Notes: generated by a model not told the origin, from the sequence alone. DNA of 64,000 bases from Aquibium carbonis (GCF_003970795.1 NZ_RWKW01000020.1:49014-113013), one strand, 5' to 3'. Positions 17,697 through 28,509 are shown, counted from the first letter of the stretch. Program-made: numbers and translations.

Positions 17697-18764
17697 CTAT
17701 AAGTCGGTCGGCTCGCCATCGGCTTGCCGGCCAGCGCGCCCGGCGGGCATCGCAGCGTGAAAGGCATCGATGTCGGCGCGGATCTTGTCGATGAGGTTGT
17801 TTCGGGCCATGTCGTAGCCGAGTTCGACGGCCGCCGCAAAGCCTTCGTCGTCGGTGCCGCCATGGCTTTTCACGACGATTCCGTTGAGGCCGAGAAACAC
17901 GCCGCCATTGATCTTGCGGACGTCCATCTTCTCGCGCAGGCGCTGGAAGGCGTTGCGGGCGAACAGATAGCCGACCTTGGCCATCAGCGTCCGGCTCATG
18001 GCGGCGCGAAGATACTCGCCGATCTGCCGTGCCGTCCCTTCCGCCGTCTTCAGGGCGATGTTGCCGGCAAAGCCTTCCGTCACCACGACGTCGACCGTGC
18101 CGCGACCGATGTCGTCTCCCTCCACGAACCCGTGATAGCGCATCGACGTCAGGTCGGCCTCGCGCAGCAGGCGGCCGGCCTCGCGGACATCCTCCTGCCC
18201 CTTCACCTCTTCGACGCCGACGTTGAGCAGACCCACCGTCGGGCGGTCGACCTGGAAGAGCGCACGCGCCATCGCGCTGCCGAGAATGGCGAAGTCGATC
18301 AACTGATGCGCGTCGGCCCCGATCGTCGCGCCCACGTCGAGGACGATGCTCTCGCTCTTGGCCGTCGGCCAGATCGCCGCGATCGCCGGCCGCTCGATGG
18401 CGGCCATGGTGCGCAGGCAGAATTTCGACATGGCCATCAACGCGCCGGTGTTGCCCGCCGACACGCAGACGTCGGCGTCGCCGGCCTTGACGGCCTCGAT
18501 CGACTTCCACATCGACGACTTCCAGCGGCCATGGCGAAGCGCCTGGCTCGGCTTGTCGTCCATTCGGACCGAAACCTCGCAGTGAGTGAAATCCGAGATC
18601 GCCGCGACACGGGGATATTTGCGAAGGACCGGCGCGACCGCATCCTCGCGGCCGAAAATGAGAAACCGCACGTCGGTCCGGCGTTGTGCGACATTGTCCA
18701 AGCCATGGAGAATGATCTCCGGACCGTGGTCGCCGCCCATCGCGTCAATGGAGATTCTGATCAC
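17697..18764 (-). CDS. plsX: Phosphate acyltransferase PlsX
   Basis: 355 residues from a GTG at 18764. PlsX makes acyl-phosphate from acyl-ACP for glycerophospholipid synthesis at the membrane surface. The start is fixed by [13 protein letters not shown], which opens all family members; other signatures are [27 protein letters not shown] and [16 protein letters not shown]. The frame is open far upstream, but that reading would run through DUF177 in another frame. Upstream on the same strand is DUF177, downstream fabH. Confidence 0.96.
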   Translation of the reverse strand: MIRISIDAMGGDHGPEIILHGLDNVAQRRTDVRFLIFGREDAVAPVLRKYPRVAAISDFTHCEVSVRMDDKPSQALRHGRWKSSMWKSIEAVKAGDADVCVSAGNTGALMAMSKFCLRTMAAIERPAIAAIWPTAKSESIVLDVGATIGADAHQLIDFAILGSAMARALFQVDRPTVGLLNVGVEEVKGQEDVREAGRLLREADLTSMRYHGFVEGDDIGRGTVDVVVTEGFAGNIALKTAEGTARQIGEYLRAAMSRTLMAKVGYLFARNAFQRLREKMDVRKINGGVFLGLNGIVVKSHGGTDDEGFAAAVELGYDMARNNLIDKIRADIDAFHAAMPAGRAGRQADGEPTDL

Positions 18765-18868
18765 TCTTGTCTCATCGTTGGTTGCCGACCGTGCACGCCT
18801 CGCCGAAGCCCGGCGAAAATATCCTTTTTCAGGACGCGCACAACCGGAATCGGTTCCCGGGAGGCCAT

Positions 18869-19429
18869 TCAGCCGCCGGGCTTCAGGTTCCGCAGGATCG
18901 CGAAGGGGGAAACCGGCTTGGCAGCCTCGCCGTCGTCCGGCGCGACCGGCAAGGCAGGCGCCGCGCGGCTGCGCGGATAGGGATCGATGGCAAGCGCGAA
19001 GAATTCCTCCGCCACGGCCCCGACGTCGAGCATGTCGCCGACGAAGAGTTCCGGCGCGTCGGGTCCGTCCGGGTCCAGAAGGAACTCGCCGGACGGGTCC
19101 GCGACCCGCTTGGCCAGCGACGATCCTTCGGGAATGAAGATCGCGTCGATGTTCTCCCGGATCGACGCCCCGATGGGCTCGAGCGTCGCCACGCAGGCCT
19201 GCTGGATCTCGGCCTCCACCCGGCCGGTGACGCGCACGCCGTCGCTCTTCCACGGCACCACGAGCAGTTCGGCTGACAGGCGCTCCACCGAAAGAAGACC
19301 ATGTTCGGCCGAAAGCGCGGCGCGTTGCTCCTCGTCCGCGACGATGGAAACGGGAACGCCCTTGCGCGGCAGACGCAGAACGCTCGTCTTGAAGGATATC
19401 GGGCTCTGGGCGTTGAAGGTCATGGTCAT
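18869..19429 (-). CDS. DUF177 (YceD-like) family protein
   Basis: 186 residues. The DUF177 fold is shown by [23 protein letters not shown], the strand [23 protein letters not shown] and [11 protein letters not shown]. YceD-type proteins are linked to 23S rRNA or ribosome function in plants and bacteria, where the gene often precedes rpmF; here plsX follows directly, as is usual in rhizobia. It starts 12 bases after the chaperone gene ends, so the two are probably co-transcribed. Confidence 0.88.
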   Translation of the reverse strand: MTMTFNAQSPISFKTSVLRLPRKGVPVSIVADEEQRAALSAEHGLLSVERLSAELLVVPWKSDGVRVTGRVEAEIQQACVATLEPIGASIRENIDAIFIPEGSSLAKRVADPSGEFLLDPDGPDAPELFVGDMLDVGAVAEEFFALAIDPYPRSRAAPALPVAPDDGEAAKPVSPFAILRNLKPGG

Positions 19430-19441
19430 GTCGTGCGGGAG

Positions 19442-19981
19442 TTAGCCCTGCCGCGCCGGAAATTCCACCCTTCCCGCCGAGATTTCCTCCGCCGTCTGGG
19501 CCGCGAGCGCGGAATTGGCCTCCAGAACATAGGCTGCCATCAGCGTCGACTGCGGCCATTCGGCCGTTTCCGGCAGGACGTTGCGCGACAAGGCCAGCGA
19601 AAGGGCTTCGAGATCGCCGGCATCGATCGCCTCGCCATAGGCCTGGGCGCGGCCGTAGAACATCTTGGCGAGCTTCTTCATGCGCTTCGGCACCCCCATG
19701 TCGCCGATGCCGAGTTCGCGCAGGGAGTGGTCGACATCGGTGAAGAAGTCGTCGGTGAGTTCCTGGGCGAGATCGCGAAGGACCGCCTCGTCGCGCCGGC
19801 AGCGATGCAGGAACAGGAACATGTGCAGCGACAGCATCTCGAAGCGCCCCAGCGGCGTGTCGGGCACGTTCCACTGTGAATAGAACACGGGCTGCCGCGC
19901 CGCCGCCACGATTCGTTCGTAAAGCCTGTCGACGACATCCTGGTTCGAGTTCCGCCAACGGCCGAAGAGGCGTGAGAGCAT
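19442..19981 (-). CDS. Ubiquinol-cytochrome c chaperone (CBP3/UQCC1 family)
   Basis: 179 residues from the ATG at 19981 (GGAG about 9 bases upstream); an in-frame start at 20086 is less likely because it would read into the divergent bamE control region. The family core is visible: [71 protein letters not shown] and [12 protein letters not shown]. Homologues assist assembly of the cytochrome bc1 complex. It is the first gene of the DUF177-plsX-fabH cluster and diverges from bamE. Confidence 0.9.
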   Translation of the reverse strand: MLSRLFGRWRNSNQDVVDRLYERIVAAARQPVFYSQWNVPDTPLGRFEMLSLHMFLFLHRCRRDEAVLRDLAQELTDDFFTDVDHSLRELGIGDMGVPKRMKKLAKMFYGRAQAYGEAIDAGDLEALSLALSRNVLPETAEWPQSTLMAAYVLEANSALAAQTAEEISAGRVEFPARQG

Positions 19982-20090
19982 GCCGGGATCTCCACGAGCG
20001 CCGTCACCGGGCTTCCGGTTGCATCGGCGAAGAAGCTGGTTTACCGAGTTCGTGGCCCTGCGCAAGCATGTTGGCCGCATTTGCATGGAG

Positions 20091-20609
20091 ATGTCGGTGC
20101 CCTTTCACGATTTCAAGGCCAGGATGATCGTCCTGCCCGTTCTCGCATCCGCCTCCGCGATTTTGCTGTCGGCGTGCAGTACCGATGCGCTGAACCCGCG
20201 TGAGACCATCACCCAGGGATACGTGGCCGACGAACAGGCGCTCGAGCTCGTGCCGGTCGGCTCCAGCCGCGAGCAGGTGCTGCTGGCGCTCGGAACGCCC
20301 TCGACCACGGCCACCTTCGACAGCGAAGTGTTCTACTACATCTCCCAGACCCGGGTCCGGCAGGCGGCCTTCATGAATTCGAAGCTCGTCGACCAGCGCA
20401 TCATGTCGGTCTATTTCGGCGCTGACGGGCGCGTCGAGCGTATCGCCAATTATGGCCTTCAGGACGGCAAGGTGTTCGATTTCGTGTCGCGCACGACGCC
20501 GACCGGCGGCAAGGACCAGGGCTTCATCGGGCAGTTGCTGTCCGGCGGCGGCGGCGGCGCCGCTGCAGCCTCGCAGGCCGGCCGTATCCTCGGCGGCAGC
20601 GGGATGTAA
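20091..20609 (+). CDS. bamE: Outer membrane assembly lipoprotein BamE (SmpA/OmlA)
   Basis: 172 residues. A lipoprotein signal ends in the lipobox LLSAC, so the mature protein would be anchored in the outer membrane. The BamE domain is shown by GYVADEQALELVPVGSSREQVLLALGTPS and FYYISQ, with a Gly-rich tail (SGGGGGAAAA). BamE stabilises the BAM complex that inserts beta-barrels. The ATG at 20091 gives a positively charged n-region (FHDFKAR); the ATG at 20124 would begin directly in the hydrophobic core. An ATG at 20085 is equally possible. Confidence 0.9.
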   Translation: MSVPFHDFKARMIVLPVLASASAILLSACSTDALNPRETITQGYVADEQALELVPVGSSREQVLLALGTPSTTATFDSEVFYYISQTRVRQAAFMNSKLVDQRIMSVYFGADGRVERIANYGLQDGKVFDFVSRTTPTGGKDQGFIGQLLSGGGGGAAAASQAGRILGGSGM

Positions 20610-20671
20610 GAGCGCGCCTTCGCGGCGGTCCTTGCCGCGCCCTCCGGGCCGCGCCATCCGGTTCACGAACG

Positions 20672-20705
20672 AAGAGACCCGCGGGATCGCTCCCGCGGGT
20701 CTCTT
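20672..20705. terminator. Bidirectional intrinsic terminator between bamE and hppA
   Basis: A perfect 15-bp stem (20672-20686 with 20691-20705, core AGAGACCCGCGGGA) and the tetraloop TCGC, followed by T-rich sequence on the plus strand and a T-containing run on the minus strand. It serves two convergent genes. Confidence 0.9.
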
Positions 20706-20726
20706 TCTTTCGGCCCGGCAGCGCGG

Positions 20727-22868
20727 TCAGTTGTGGGCGAGAACGGCCAGCAACAGCAGCGCCATGATGTTGGTGATCTTGATCGCCGGGTTCACGGCGG
20801 GACCAGCGGTATCCTTGTAGGGATCGCCGACGGTGTCGCCGGTCACCGACGCCTTGTGGGCCTCGGAACCCTTCAGGTGCTTGACGCCATCCTTGTCGAT
20901 GAAGCCGTCCTCGAAGGACTTCTTGGCATTGTCCCACGCGCCGCCACCCGAGGTCATCGAGATGGCAACGAAGAGGCCGTTCACGATCACGCCGAGCAGC
21001 GAGGCGCCGAGCGCGGCAAACGCCGAAGCCTTGGAACCCGAGATCAGCAGCACGCCGAAATAGACGACGAGCGGTGCCAGCACCGGCAGCAGCGAGGGGA
21101 TGATCATCTCCTTGATCGCGGCCTTGGTGAGCATGTCGACGGCGCGAGCGTAGTCCGGCTTCGACGTTCCCGCCATGATGCCGGCATCGGCCTTGAACTG
21201 CCGGCGAACCTCCTCGACGATCGAGCCGGCCGCCCGACCGACGGCGGTCATCGCGATGCCGCCGAAGAGGTAGGGGATCATGCCGCCGAAGATGAGACCC
21301 GCCACCACGTAGGGATTGGACAGCGAGAACGAGACGTCCTCCATGCCCTGGAAGTAGGGGTAGGTCGCGCTGTTGGCGATGAAGTACTCCAGGTCGTAGG
21401 AGTAAGCCGCAAACAGAACCAGCGCGCCGAGACCGGCCGAGCCGATCGCGTAGCCCTTGGTCACCGCCTTGGTGGTGTTGCCGACCGCGTCGAGCGCGTC
21501 GGTCGACTGGCGCACTTCCTTGGGCAGCCCGGCCATTTCGGCAATGCCGCCGGCATTGTCGGTGACGGGGCCGAACGCGTCGAGGGCGACGATCATGCCG
21601 GCGAGGCCGAGCATGGTCGTCACCGCGATCGCGGTTCCGAAGAGGCCGGCCAGTTGGAACGTGACGACGATGCCGCCGACGATGACGAGCGCAGGCAGCG
21701 CCGTCGACTCGAGCGACACCGCAAGGCCCTGGATGACGTTGGTGCCGTGGCCGGTCACCGACGCCTGGGCGATCGAGTTCACGGGGCGCTTGTTGGTGCC
21801 GGTGTAGTACTCGGTGATGACCACGATCAGGCCGGTCACGACGAGGCCGACGATGCCGCACACGAACAGGTTCATGCCGGTGATCGCCACACCGCCGCCG
21901 GTGCCGATCTCGCCCCAGCCGACCGTCAGCGACGTCGCCACGGCGAGCCCGATGATGGACAGAAGGCCCGTCACGATGAGGCCCTTGTAGAGAGCGCCCA
22001 TGATCGAGCCGTTGGAGCCGAGCTTGACGAAGAAGGTGCCGACGATCGAGGTGATGATGCAGGCCGCGCAGATCGCCAGCGGATAGATCATCACGCTGCC
22101 GAGCACGGCGGTCCCGCCGAAGAAGATGGCGCCGAGCACCATGGTGGCGACGACGGTCACGGCGTAGGTTTCGAACAGGTCCGCCGCCATGCCGGCGCAG
22201 TCGCCGACATTGTCGCCCACGTTGTCGGCGATCGTAGCCGGGTTGCGCGGGTCGTCTTCCGGGATACCCGCTTCGACCTTGCCGACGAGATCGCCGCCGA
22301 CATCCGCACCCTTGGTGAAGATGCCGCCGCCGAGGCGCGCGAAGATGGAAATCAGCGAAGCGCCGAAGCCGAGCGAGACGAGCGCGTCGATCACGGCGCG
22401 GTCGTTCGGTGCGATGCCCATCGGGCCGATCAGCACCCAATAGTAGACGGAGACGCCGAGCAGCGCCAGGCCTGCGACGAGCATGCCGGTGATGGCGCCG
22501 GACTTGAATGCGATGTCGAGACCCGCCGCGAGGCTGTTGGAAGCGGCCTGCGCCGTACGGACGTTGGCGCGCACCGACACATGCATGCCGATGAAGCCGG
22601 CCGCGCCCGAAAGCACGGCGCCGATCAGGAAGCCGATGGCCGCGAGCCCGGACAGAAGCCACCAGGCGAGCAGGAACACGACGACGCCGACGATGGCGAT
22701 GGTGGTGTACTGGCGGGAAAGATAGGCCTGCGCGCCTTCACGGATGGCGCCGGCGATTTCCTGCATGCGTGCATTGCCCTGATCGGCCGCAAGGACCGAT
22801 TGCGTCGCCCAGATGGCGTAGACGACCGACAGCACGCCGCAGAGTATGACGACATAGAGCATGGTCAT
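20727..22868 (-). CDS. hppA: Membrane proton-pumping pyrophosphatase, K+-independent type
   Basis: 713 residues with about 16 hydrophobic segments. It hydrolyses pyrophosphate and pumps protons across the inner membrane. The active-site segment [20 protein letters not shown] and [18 protein letters not shown] is intact, as are the C-terminal acidic motifs ([18 protein letters not shown]). The sequence [15 protein letters not shown] has Lys where potassium-dependent enzymes have Ala, which marks the K+-insensitive H+-pumping group. Its own promoter should lie in the 273 bases upstream; the gene ends at a strong shared terminator. Confidence 0.96.
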   Translation of the reverse strand: MTMLYVVILCGVLSVVYAIWATQSVLAADQGNARMQEIAGAIREGAQAYLSRQYTTIAIVGVVVFLLAWWLLSGLAAIGFLIGAVLSGAAGFIGMHVSVRANVRTAQAASNSLAAGLDIAFKSGAITGMLVAGLALLGVSVYYWVLIGPMGIAPNDRAVIDALVSLGFGASLISIFARLGGGIFTKGADVGGDLVGKVEAGIPEDDPRNPATIADNVGDNVGDCAGMAADLFETYAVTVVATMVLGAIFFGGTAVLGSVMIYPLAICAACIITSIVGTFFVKLGSNGSIMGALYKGLIVTGLLSIIGLAVATSLTVGWGEIGTGGGVAITGMNLFVCGIVGLVVTGLIVVITEYYTGTNKRPVNSIAQASVTGHGTNVIQGLAVSLESTALPALVIVGGIVVTFQLAGLFGTAIAVTTMLGLAGMIVALDAFGPVTDNAGGIAEMAGLPKEVRQSTDALDAVGNTTKAVTKGYAIGSAGLGALVLFAAYSYDLEYFIANSATYPYFQGMEDVSFSLSNPYVVAGLIFGGMIPYLFGGIAMTAVGRAAGSIVEEVRRQFKADAGIMAGTSKPDYARAVDMLTKAAIKEMIIPSLLPVLAPLVVYFGVLLISGSKASAFAALGASLLGVIVNGLFVAISMTSGGGAWDNAKKSFEDGFIDKDGVKHLKGSEAHKASVTGDTVGDPYKDTAGPAVNPAIKITNIMALLLLAVLAHN

Positions 22869-23141
22869 TGCGGATTTCCTCGAATGGTGGCCCGACTGAA
22901 CCCCTCCCCGGGCCTTTGGGTGACCGGGCGATGATCGGCAAGTCCGGTTTGCGCCCAGCGTCCGGCTTTATCCGGAACAGCCAAGCCAACGTCAAGGATT
23001 TGTTATTGTTTTGCCCGGCTTTCGCCATCATGGCCGCAAGCGGCCGGCGTTGGGACGGGGTGCGGGCAGCGGCGGCAACTCCGACGCCGTCGGCCGAGAC
23101 GACGATCGCGTCTTGCGCCAGCGCGCGGCGGCAGGACGGCG

Positions 23142-24365
23142 TCAGGCCGGACGTTCGGCGCCGTTGCGCGAAAGCAGCCACAGCCAGCCGAGCGCGCCAA
23201 GGCAAAGCGCGATGACCGGGAACATGATCCAGGCCAGCATGTCCCAGCCATAGGCGTTGTAGACCGTTCCCGACATCAGCGAGCCGAACGCGACGGAGCC
23301 GAACAGCAGGAAGTCGTGCAGGCCCGAGACCTTGCCTTTCTCGGCATCGGTGTAGGTTTCCGAGACCATGGCCGTCGCGCCGATGAAGCCGAAATTCCAG
23401 CCGACGCCCAGAAGGATGAGCGCAGTCCAGAACTGCCACAACGCGATGCCGGACAGGGCCACCACCGAGCAGGCGACGAGAAGCAGCAGCCCGACGGCGA
23501 CGATCGTTTCCTTGCCGAAGCGCGAAATCAGCTTCCCGGTGATGAAGCTCGGCGCAAACATCGCCATCACGTGCCAGGAGATGCCGAGCGCCGCCTCGTC
23601 CGGCGTGAAGCCGCAGCCGACCATGGCGATCGGTGCGCCGGTCATCATGAAGCTCATCAGCGCGTAGGAGCCGATGGCGCACAGCAACGCCACCATGAAG
23701 CGCGGCTGCGTGAAGATCTCGAAGGTCGAACGGGCAGGCAGCGCGGATTCGACGTAGGGCTTGGCCTGCTTGTCGTGCAGGCGCAGGAACGACAGGATGA
23801 CGGCGCCGATGGCGGCCAGCACGATGATGGCCACGTAGGAACCGGCGAACATGACCGGCGCAAAGAGTTCGCGCGAGAAGATGACCACCTGCGGCCCGAT
23901 GATCGCCATGACGACGCCGCCGGTGAGAACCGTCGAGATCGCCTTGCCCTTGTAGGTGGAGGGCGCGTTGTCGGCCGCAGCGAACCGATATTGCTGCACG
24001 GAAGCGCCGCCGAAGCCGACGATCAGCAAGCCCAGCCCGAAAAGCCAGAAATCGCCGCGAAACAGGCCGTAGGTCGCCAGCGCGCCGCCGGCGGCGGTGG
24101 CCAGCGTTCCGCCGATGAAGCCGTTGCGCTGGCCGAAACGGCGCACGACGAACGCCAGCGGCAGGGCCCCGAGCGCGACGCCGATGTTGTAGGCCGTCAC
24201 CGGTGCGGTCGCGAGCGACTTGTCGGCGTCGAGCAGATAGTGACCGGCAAGCCCGCCGGTGGAGATCGCGATGGGCGCGGCCGATCCGACGATGGCGCTG
24301 GCGCAAGCCAGGATGATCGCCGTGCGGCGCGCTTCCTTTTCCCGCGCGGCCAGCCCCTCGATCAC
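23142..24365 (-). CDS. MFS transporter
   Basis: 407 residues with about 12 membrane segments, beginning [30 protein letters not shown] features include the loop [22 protein letters not shown] between helices 2 and 3 and a second-half copy at [19 protein letters not shown]. The substrate is not evident; the family resembles drug or small-solute exporters. The GTG start at 24365 overlaps the nusB stop by 4 bases (GTGA), so it is translationally coupled to nusB. The 273 bases between its stop and hppA contain nothing recognised. Confidence 0.85.
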   Translation of the reverse strand: MIEGLAAREKEARRTAIILACASAIVGSAAPIAISTGGLAGHYLLDADKSLATAPVTAYNIGVALGALPLAFVVRRFGQRNGFIGGTLATAAGGALATYGLFRGDFWLFGLGLLIVGFGGASVQQYRFAAADNAPSTYKGKAISTVLTGGVVMAIIGPQVVIFSRELFAPVMFAGSYVAIIVLAAIGAVILSFLRLHDKQAKPYVESALPARSTFEIFTQPRFMVALLCAIGSYALMSFMMTGAPIAMVGCGFTPDEAALGISWHVMAMFAPSFITGKLISRFGKETIVAVGLLLLVACSVVALSGIALWQFWTALILLGVGWNFGFIGATAMVSETYTDAEKGKVSGLHDFLLFGSVAFGSLMSGTVYNAYGWDMLAWIMFPVIALCLGALGWLWLLSRNGAERPA

Positions 24366-24862
24366 GATGCGTCCTTGCCGCGTCCTTCGCCCCGAATGCG
24401 GCGCGAGACGCGATCGAGCACCGCATTCACCAGCTTCGGCTCGTCCTCGTCGTAGAAGGCCTTGGCGATGTCGACATATTCGGAAACGATGACGGCGACC
24501 GGGACGTCCTTGCGCTCCATCAGTTCATAGACGCCAGCGCGCAGGATCGCGCGAAGCGTCGAATCGAGACGGGACAGGGGCCAATCCTCGGTCAGGGCCT
24601 GACGGATCACCGGGTCGACGACCTTCTGGTTCTCGACCACCCCTGCCAGGATGGCGCGGAACCACTGCGGGTCCGCCTCGCGGTAGAGGGCGCCGTCGAT
24701 TTCCTTGCCGAGCCGGAAGGACTCATACTCGGCGGTGATCTCCAGCAGGCCGCTGCCGGCCACGTCCATCTGGTAGAGCGCCTGCACGGCCGCCAGACGC
24801 GCCGCGCCCCGCTTGTTGGCCTGACGCGGACCGCCCGGGTTCGATTTTTCATCCGGCGCCAC
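24362..24862 (-). CDS. nusB: Transcription antitermination factor NusB
   Basis: 166 residues. NusB binds boxA with S10/NusE for rRNA antitermination. The all-helical family is recognisable from [41 protein letters not shown] and [29 protein letters not shown]. It begins 3 bases after ribH ends, the usual alphaproteobacterial order, and overlaps the MFS gene by 4 bases. Confidence 0.95.
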   Translation of the reverse strand: MAPDEKSNPGGPRQANKRGAARLAAVQALYQMDVAGSGLLEITAEYESFRLGKEIDGALYREADPQWFRAILAGVVENQKVVDPVIRQALTEDWPLSRLDSTLRAILRAGVYELMERKDVPVAVIVSEYVDIAKAFYDEDEPKLVNAVLDRVSRRIRGEGRGKDAS

Positions 24863-24865
24863 GCG

Positions 24866-25354
24866 TCAGGCTCCGAACTTTTCGCGCAAGGCGATCATCG
24901 TGAGAGCGGCACGGGCGGCGAAACCGCCCTTGTCGCCCTCGCTCCGGCGCGCGCGCGCCCAGGCCTGCGCCTCGTCTTCGGTGGTCAGGATGCCGTTGCC
25001 GAGCGCCAGCGCTTTGTCGACCGAAAGGTCCATCAGCTTGCGGCTGGATTCATTGGCGACGATGTCGAAATGATAGGTTTCTCCCCGCATGACGGTGCCG
25101 AGCGCGACAAAGCCGTCGTAGACCGTCCCACCCTTCCGCGCGCCTTCGAGCGCGAGGGCGACCACGGCAGGAATCTCGAGCGCGCCGGGCACGGTGACGA
25201 CGTCATAGGTCGCACCGGCTTCGTCGAGCGCGATCCTGGCGCCGTCGAGCAAGGCGTCGGCGAGGTCATCGTAGAAGCGCGCCTCGATGATGAGAAGATG
25301 GGCCTTGCCCTCGGGCTGAAGGAAAGCCGAGCCCTGTTGCGTGGTGGATGCCAT
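24866..25354 (-). CDS. ribH: 6,7-dimethyl-8-ribityllumazine synthase
   Basis: 162 residues. It joins the ribitylamino-uracil and the four-carbon phosphate in the penultimate step of riboflavin synthesis, normally as a 60-mer or smaller assembly. Motifs: [33 protein letters not shown], the catalytic-His segment [18 protein letters not shown] and [13 protein letters not shown]. It is followed directly by nusB; upstream it is separated from ribE by an EEP-family gene. I saw no FMN riboswitch. Confidence 0.95.
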   Translation of the reverse strand: MASTTQQGSAFLQPEGKAHLLIIEARFYDDLADALLDGARIALDEAGATYDVVTVPGALEIPAVVALALEGARKGGTVYDGFVALGTVMRGETYHFDIVANESSRKLMDLSVDKALALGNGILTTEDEAQAWARARRSEGDKGGFAARAALTMIALREKFGA

Positions 25355-25443
25355 GTCTGTCTCCGGATCGCGCGTGACTTAGGCCGATCGGCGTCCTCCC
25401 GCAAGCCATTTACGACCGGATGCGGTGCGACTTCGAGGCGCCT

Positions 25444-26247
25444 TCAGCCGATGTCGAGCAGAAGCGGACGATGATCCGACACTTCGGGGGCCGCGACGAC
25501 CTCGAAGCGACGCACCTCCACGTCGCGGGTCACCAGGAGATAATCCGCGAAGCGACCGTCCTTTTCGTAGAAAGACGTGCGCGTGTCGGTGAAGCCGCGT
25601 GTCGTGACGAGCTCCGTCAGGCCCAGCGCTGCGAGGGTGGCGAAAGTCTCGCTGTCGGGCAGCAGGTTGAAATCGCCGCACACGACCAGCCTCTCGCCGG
25701 GGCTCCAGACGCGACGAATGAGCTGGACCAGGGCCTGCGCCTGCGCGCGGCGGTGCGGCGTATCGGCCTTGCCGCCCGGCTCGCGGAGCCCGTGCAGGTG
25801 CACCACCGCGATGGGCTCGTTCGTCTCCGGATCAAACAGCCGGACCCCATGCGCGTTGCGCGGCCGTGGATGCGCGCCCCAACCATCGGGCGAAAAGGAG
25901 CCGTGGACGAAATCGAGCGCCTGCCCGATCACGGAGAAGGAGCGGCGCGTGAAGGTCGCCAGTCCGAACTCCGACCGATGAACGGTGCCGTCGTCATGGA
26001 GAACGCCGCGCGCCGACGGGAAAAACCCCGCATCATGATCCGGCAGCAGGGCGCGGACCTCGTCGAAGAGGTTGGCCCGTTGCGGCAGTTCGGCGCCATC
26101 GCCCCGATAGGTCAGCCATCGTGCCCCCATCCCGGGCGTGCGGATGACCTCCTGGAGACACAGCACATCGGCATCCATCTCATGGAGAAACGGAAGCAGC
26201 GGTTCGAAGACCCGGCCGCCCCAGGCATTGAGCGACAGGATTCTCAT
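25444..26247 (-). CDS. Endonuclease/exonuclease/phosphatase (EEP) family hydrolase
   Basis: 267 residues, cytoplasmic (no signal). All catalytic motifs of the metal-dependent EEP fold are present: SLNAWGG, LCLQEV (metal Glu), VVHLHG, GDFNLLPDS, ADYLLV and SDHRPLLLD with the terminal Asp-His pair. Members include DNA-repair nucleases, phosphodiesterases and phosphatases, and the substrate cannot be assigned. It lies in the riboflavin operon, 39 bases after ribE and 89 bases before ribH. A flavin-nucleotide phosphatase is conceivable but unsupported. Confidence 0.87.
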   Translation of the reverse strand: MRILSLNAWGGRVFEPLLPFLHEMDADVLCLQEVIRTPGMGARWLTYRGDGAELPQRANLFDEVRALLPDHDAGFFPSARGVLHDDGTVHRSEFGLATFTRRSFSVIGQALDFVHGSFSPDGWGAHPRPRNAHGVRLFDPETNEPIAVVHLHGLREPGGKADTPHRRAQAQALVQLIRRVWSPGERLVVCGDFNLLPDSETFATLAALGLTELVTTRGFTDTRTSFYEKDGRFADYLLVTRDVEVRRFEVVAAPEVSDHRPLLLDIG

Positions 26248-26286
26248 GCTTCAAGCTCCCCTGTCTTCCGTCCGGAAACGTTCGGT

Positions 26287-26904
26287 TCAGGACAGTTCCC
26301 TGTCCGCTTCCGCGAGCCGCGCGGCATAGCGCGCCATGGTGTCGACCTCGAGATTGACGGCGTCGCCGACCTGCCGCGCCCCCCAGGTGGTCACCGAAAG
26401 GGAATGCTGGATGAGAAGCACGTCGAAGCGACGTCCCTCCACCTTGTTGACGGTCAGCGACGTGCCCTCCAGGGCCACCGAACCCTTCGGCGCGATGAAG
26501 CGGGCAAGCTCGGCCGGCGCTTCCAGCGTGAAGCGCACCGCGTCGCCCTCGTCCTTGCGGGCGACGATGGTCGCCATGCCGTCGGCGTGGCCCGAAACGA
26601 TGTGGCCGCCCAGCTCGTCGCCGATCTTCAGGGCGCGCTCGGTGTTGATGCGGGTCCCGACCTGCCACTGCGAGACGGTGGTCAGCCTCAACGCCTCTTC
26701 CCAGGCCTCGACCTCGAACCAGCGCGCGTTGGAGCCGTCCGGCGGCAGGGCCACGACGGTGAGGCAGACGCCTGAGCAGGCGATGGACGCGCCGATCGCG
26801 ATCGAGGCCGGGTCATAGGCGGTCTCGATCCGGTAGCGCACGCCTTCGTTGAGCGAACGCTTCTCCGCGACGGTGCCGACGTCGGTGATGATACCCGTGA
26901 ACAT
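26287..26904 (-). CDS. ribE: Riboflavin synthase alpha subunit
   Basis: 205 residues. It dismutates two lumazines to riboflavin. The start MFTGIITDVGTV is the family signature; the two barrel repeats are seen as IGASIACSGVCLTVV with HIVSGHADG in the first, and KGSVALEGTSLTVNKVEG with IQHSLSVTTWG in the second. It starts 2 bases after ribD ends. The gene is called ribC in some rhizobial annotations. Confidence 0.95.
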   Translation of the reverse strand: MFTGIITDVGTVAEKRSLNEGVRYRIETAYDPASIAIGASIACSGVCLTVVALPPDGSNARWFEVEAWEEALRLTTVSQWQVGTRINTERALKIGDELGGHIVSGHADGMATIVARKDEGDAVRFTLEAPAELARFIAPKGSVALEGTSLTVNKVEGRRFDVLLIQHSLSVTTWGARQVGDAVNLEVDTMARYAARLAEADRELS

Positions 26905-26906
26905 GG

Positions 26907-27995
26907 TCAGGCCCTGTCGTAGATGTGCAGCCGGTCTTGGCCGAAAGCGCCGGTCGATGTCAAACCATAGCCCTTCGGCGGCGTCGCGGCGGTGATCGGA
27001 GAGACCACGTGGCGCGCGGGATCAACGCCATCGCCGACGCGCCACGCGCCGGTGAACAGCGCGATCCGGTCGACCAAGCCCGCGGCCAGGAAGGCTTCGG
27101 CAACGCGGGCGCCGCCTTCGACCAGGACGCTCTGGACGCCGCGCGCGCCGAGATCTTCGAGCAGTTCCGGAAGCGCCACCCGCCCGTCGGCATATTCGCA
27201 GGCGAGAAACTCCGCGCCGCTGTCGGCCAGGGCCGGGTTGACGGGTCCGGCAACCAGAAGCGGCGTCTCGCGCGCACTGGTCACGAGCTTCAGGCCGGCG
27301 TGCAGCCGCGCATGCGCATCGAGGACGATGCGCTGCGGCGACCGATCCTCGAGGCCTGCGAGGCGGCAGGTCAGTTCCGGATCATCCTCGATCGCGGTGC
27401 CGGCGCCGATCAGGATCGCATGATGCTCGGCCCGCATCAGATGAACCTGCGTGCGCGCTTCCGTGCCGGTGACCGCGACCTGGCGGCCGCCGCGCAACCC
27501 CAGCAGCCCGTCCGGGGAAACCGCGAGTTTCAGCGTGACGAAGGATCGGCGAAGGCTCTTGTGCACGAGATACGGGGCGAGATCGTGCCCGGCTTCCGCT
27601 TCCAGCAGCCCGGTCTCGACCACGACGCCCGCCTCGCGCAGCATGGCGTGGCCCTTGGAATTGACGCGTTCGTCGGGGTCGACGACCGCGGTCACCACGC
27701 GCGCGATGCCGGCCGATATCAGCGTTCGGGCGCATGGCGGCGTGGCGCCGTGATGGGCGCAGGGTTCCAGCGTGACGTAGGCGGTCGCCCCTCGCGCCAG
27801 CTCGCCCGCCTCGGCCAGCGCGACCGGCTCGGCATGCGGTCGTCCACCCGGCGCGGTCACGCCGCGCCCCACCACCTGGCCATCGCGCACGATCAGGCAG
27901 CCGACGGACGGATTGGTACCCGTCCGGCCGAGATTGCGGCGCGCCAGCCTGATGGTCGCCTTCATGAAGTCGATGTCGTCGGTCGTCGTGCTCAT
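26907..27995 (-). CDS. ribD: Bifunctional riboflavin biosynthesis deaminase/reductase
   Basis: 362 residues from ATG 27995 (ATG 28007 is an alternative; neither has a strong ribosome site). The N-terminal deaminase carries the zinc site PHAEPVAL and LEPCAHHGATPPCARTL; the C-terminal reductase has VTLKLAVSPDG, IGAGTAIEDDPELTCR and LVEGGARVAEAFL. Together they perform the second and third steps from GTP to riboflavin. It heads the ribD-ribE-(EEP)-ribH-nusB run and lies just after nrdR. Confidence 0.94.
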   Translation of the reverse strand: MSTTTDDIDFMKATIRLARRNLGRTGTNPSVGCLIVRDGQVVGRGVTAPGGRPHAEPVALAEAGELARGATAYVTLEPCAHHGATPPCARTLISAGIARVVTAVVDPDERVNSKGHAMLREAGVVVETGLLEAEAGHDLAPYLVHKSLRRSFVTLKLAVSPDGLLGLRGGRQVAVTGTEARTQVHLMRAEHHAILIGAGTAIEDDPELTCRLAGLEDRSPQRIVLDAHARLHAGLKLVTSARETPLLVAGPVNPALADSGAEFLACEYADGRVALPELLEDLGARGVQSVLVEGGARVAEAFLAAGLVDRIALFTGAWRVGDGVDPARHVVSPITAATPPKGYGLTSTGAFGQDRLHIYDRA

Positions 27996-28053
27996 GGTCG
28001 ATGCCATAGCGCAGGCATGGGCCACTCGAAAAGCGCCAGTTGAAGCCGGCCGA

Positions 28054-28509
28054 TCAGTCCTGCCTGTCCATCTCGCGCAGGAATCCCTCGAAGTCCTCGG
28101 CCTTCTGGAAATCCTGGTAGACGGAGGCGAAGCGGACATAGGCCACCTCGTCGATGTTCATCAGCCCTTCCATGACGAGGCGGCCGATGGTGCTCGACGA
28201 GACCTCGCTTTCGCCGGAACTCTCGAGTTGCCGCACGATGCCGGAGATCATGCGCTCGACGCGCTGCGGATCGATCTGGCGCTTGCGCAGCGCCGTCTGC
28301 ACCGACCGCTCCAGCTTGTCGCGATCGAACGGCGTGCGGCGCCCCGACTTCTTGGTGACGACGAGGTCGCGAAGCTGGACGCGTTCGAAGGTGGTGAAGC
28401 GGCCGCCGCAATCGGGACAGACGCGACGGCGGCGGATCACCGCGCCGTCTTCGGCCGGGCGCGAGTCCTTTACCTGGGTGTCTTCAGACTGGCAGTAGGG
28501 GCAGCGCAT
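28054..28509 (-). CDS. nrdR: Transcriptional repressor NrdR
   Basis: 151 residues. NrdR represses ribonucleotide reductase genes in response to nucleotide binding. The start [18 protein letters not shown] and the second cysteine pair [13 protein letters not shown] form the zinc ribbon; the ATP-cone follows ([20 protein letters not shown]). The order glyA-nrdR-ribD is conserved in rhizobia. The open frame extends to 28593, but the Cys-x-x-Cys opening fixes the start at 28509. Confidence 0.96.
   Translation of the reverse strand: MRCPYCQSEDTQVKDSRPAEDGAVIRRRRVCPDCGGRFTTFERVQLRDLVVTKKSGRRTPFDRDKLERSVQTALRKRQIDPQRVERMISGIVRQLESSGESEVSSSTIGRLVMEGLMNIDEVAYVRFASVYQDFQKAEDFEGFLREMDRQD

Noticed and set aside
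17697..19958. A single 753-codon frame covering plsX and upstream
   Set aside because: The part upstream of 18764 overlaps DUF177 and the chaperone in another frame; PlsX homology begins at the GTG at 18764.
24866..28139. An FMN riboswitch in front of the riboflavin genes
   Set aside because: No RFN-type conserved multi-stem pattern was found before ribD or ribH.
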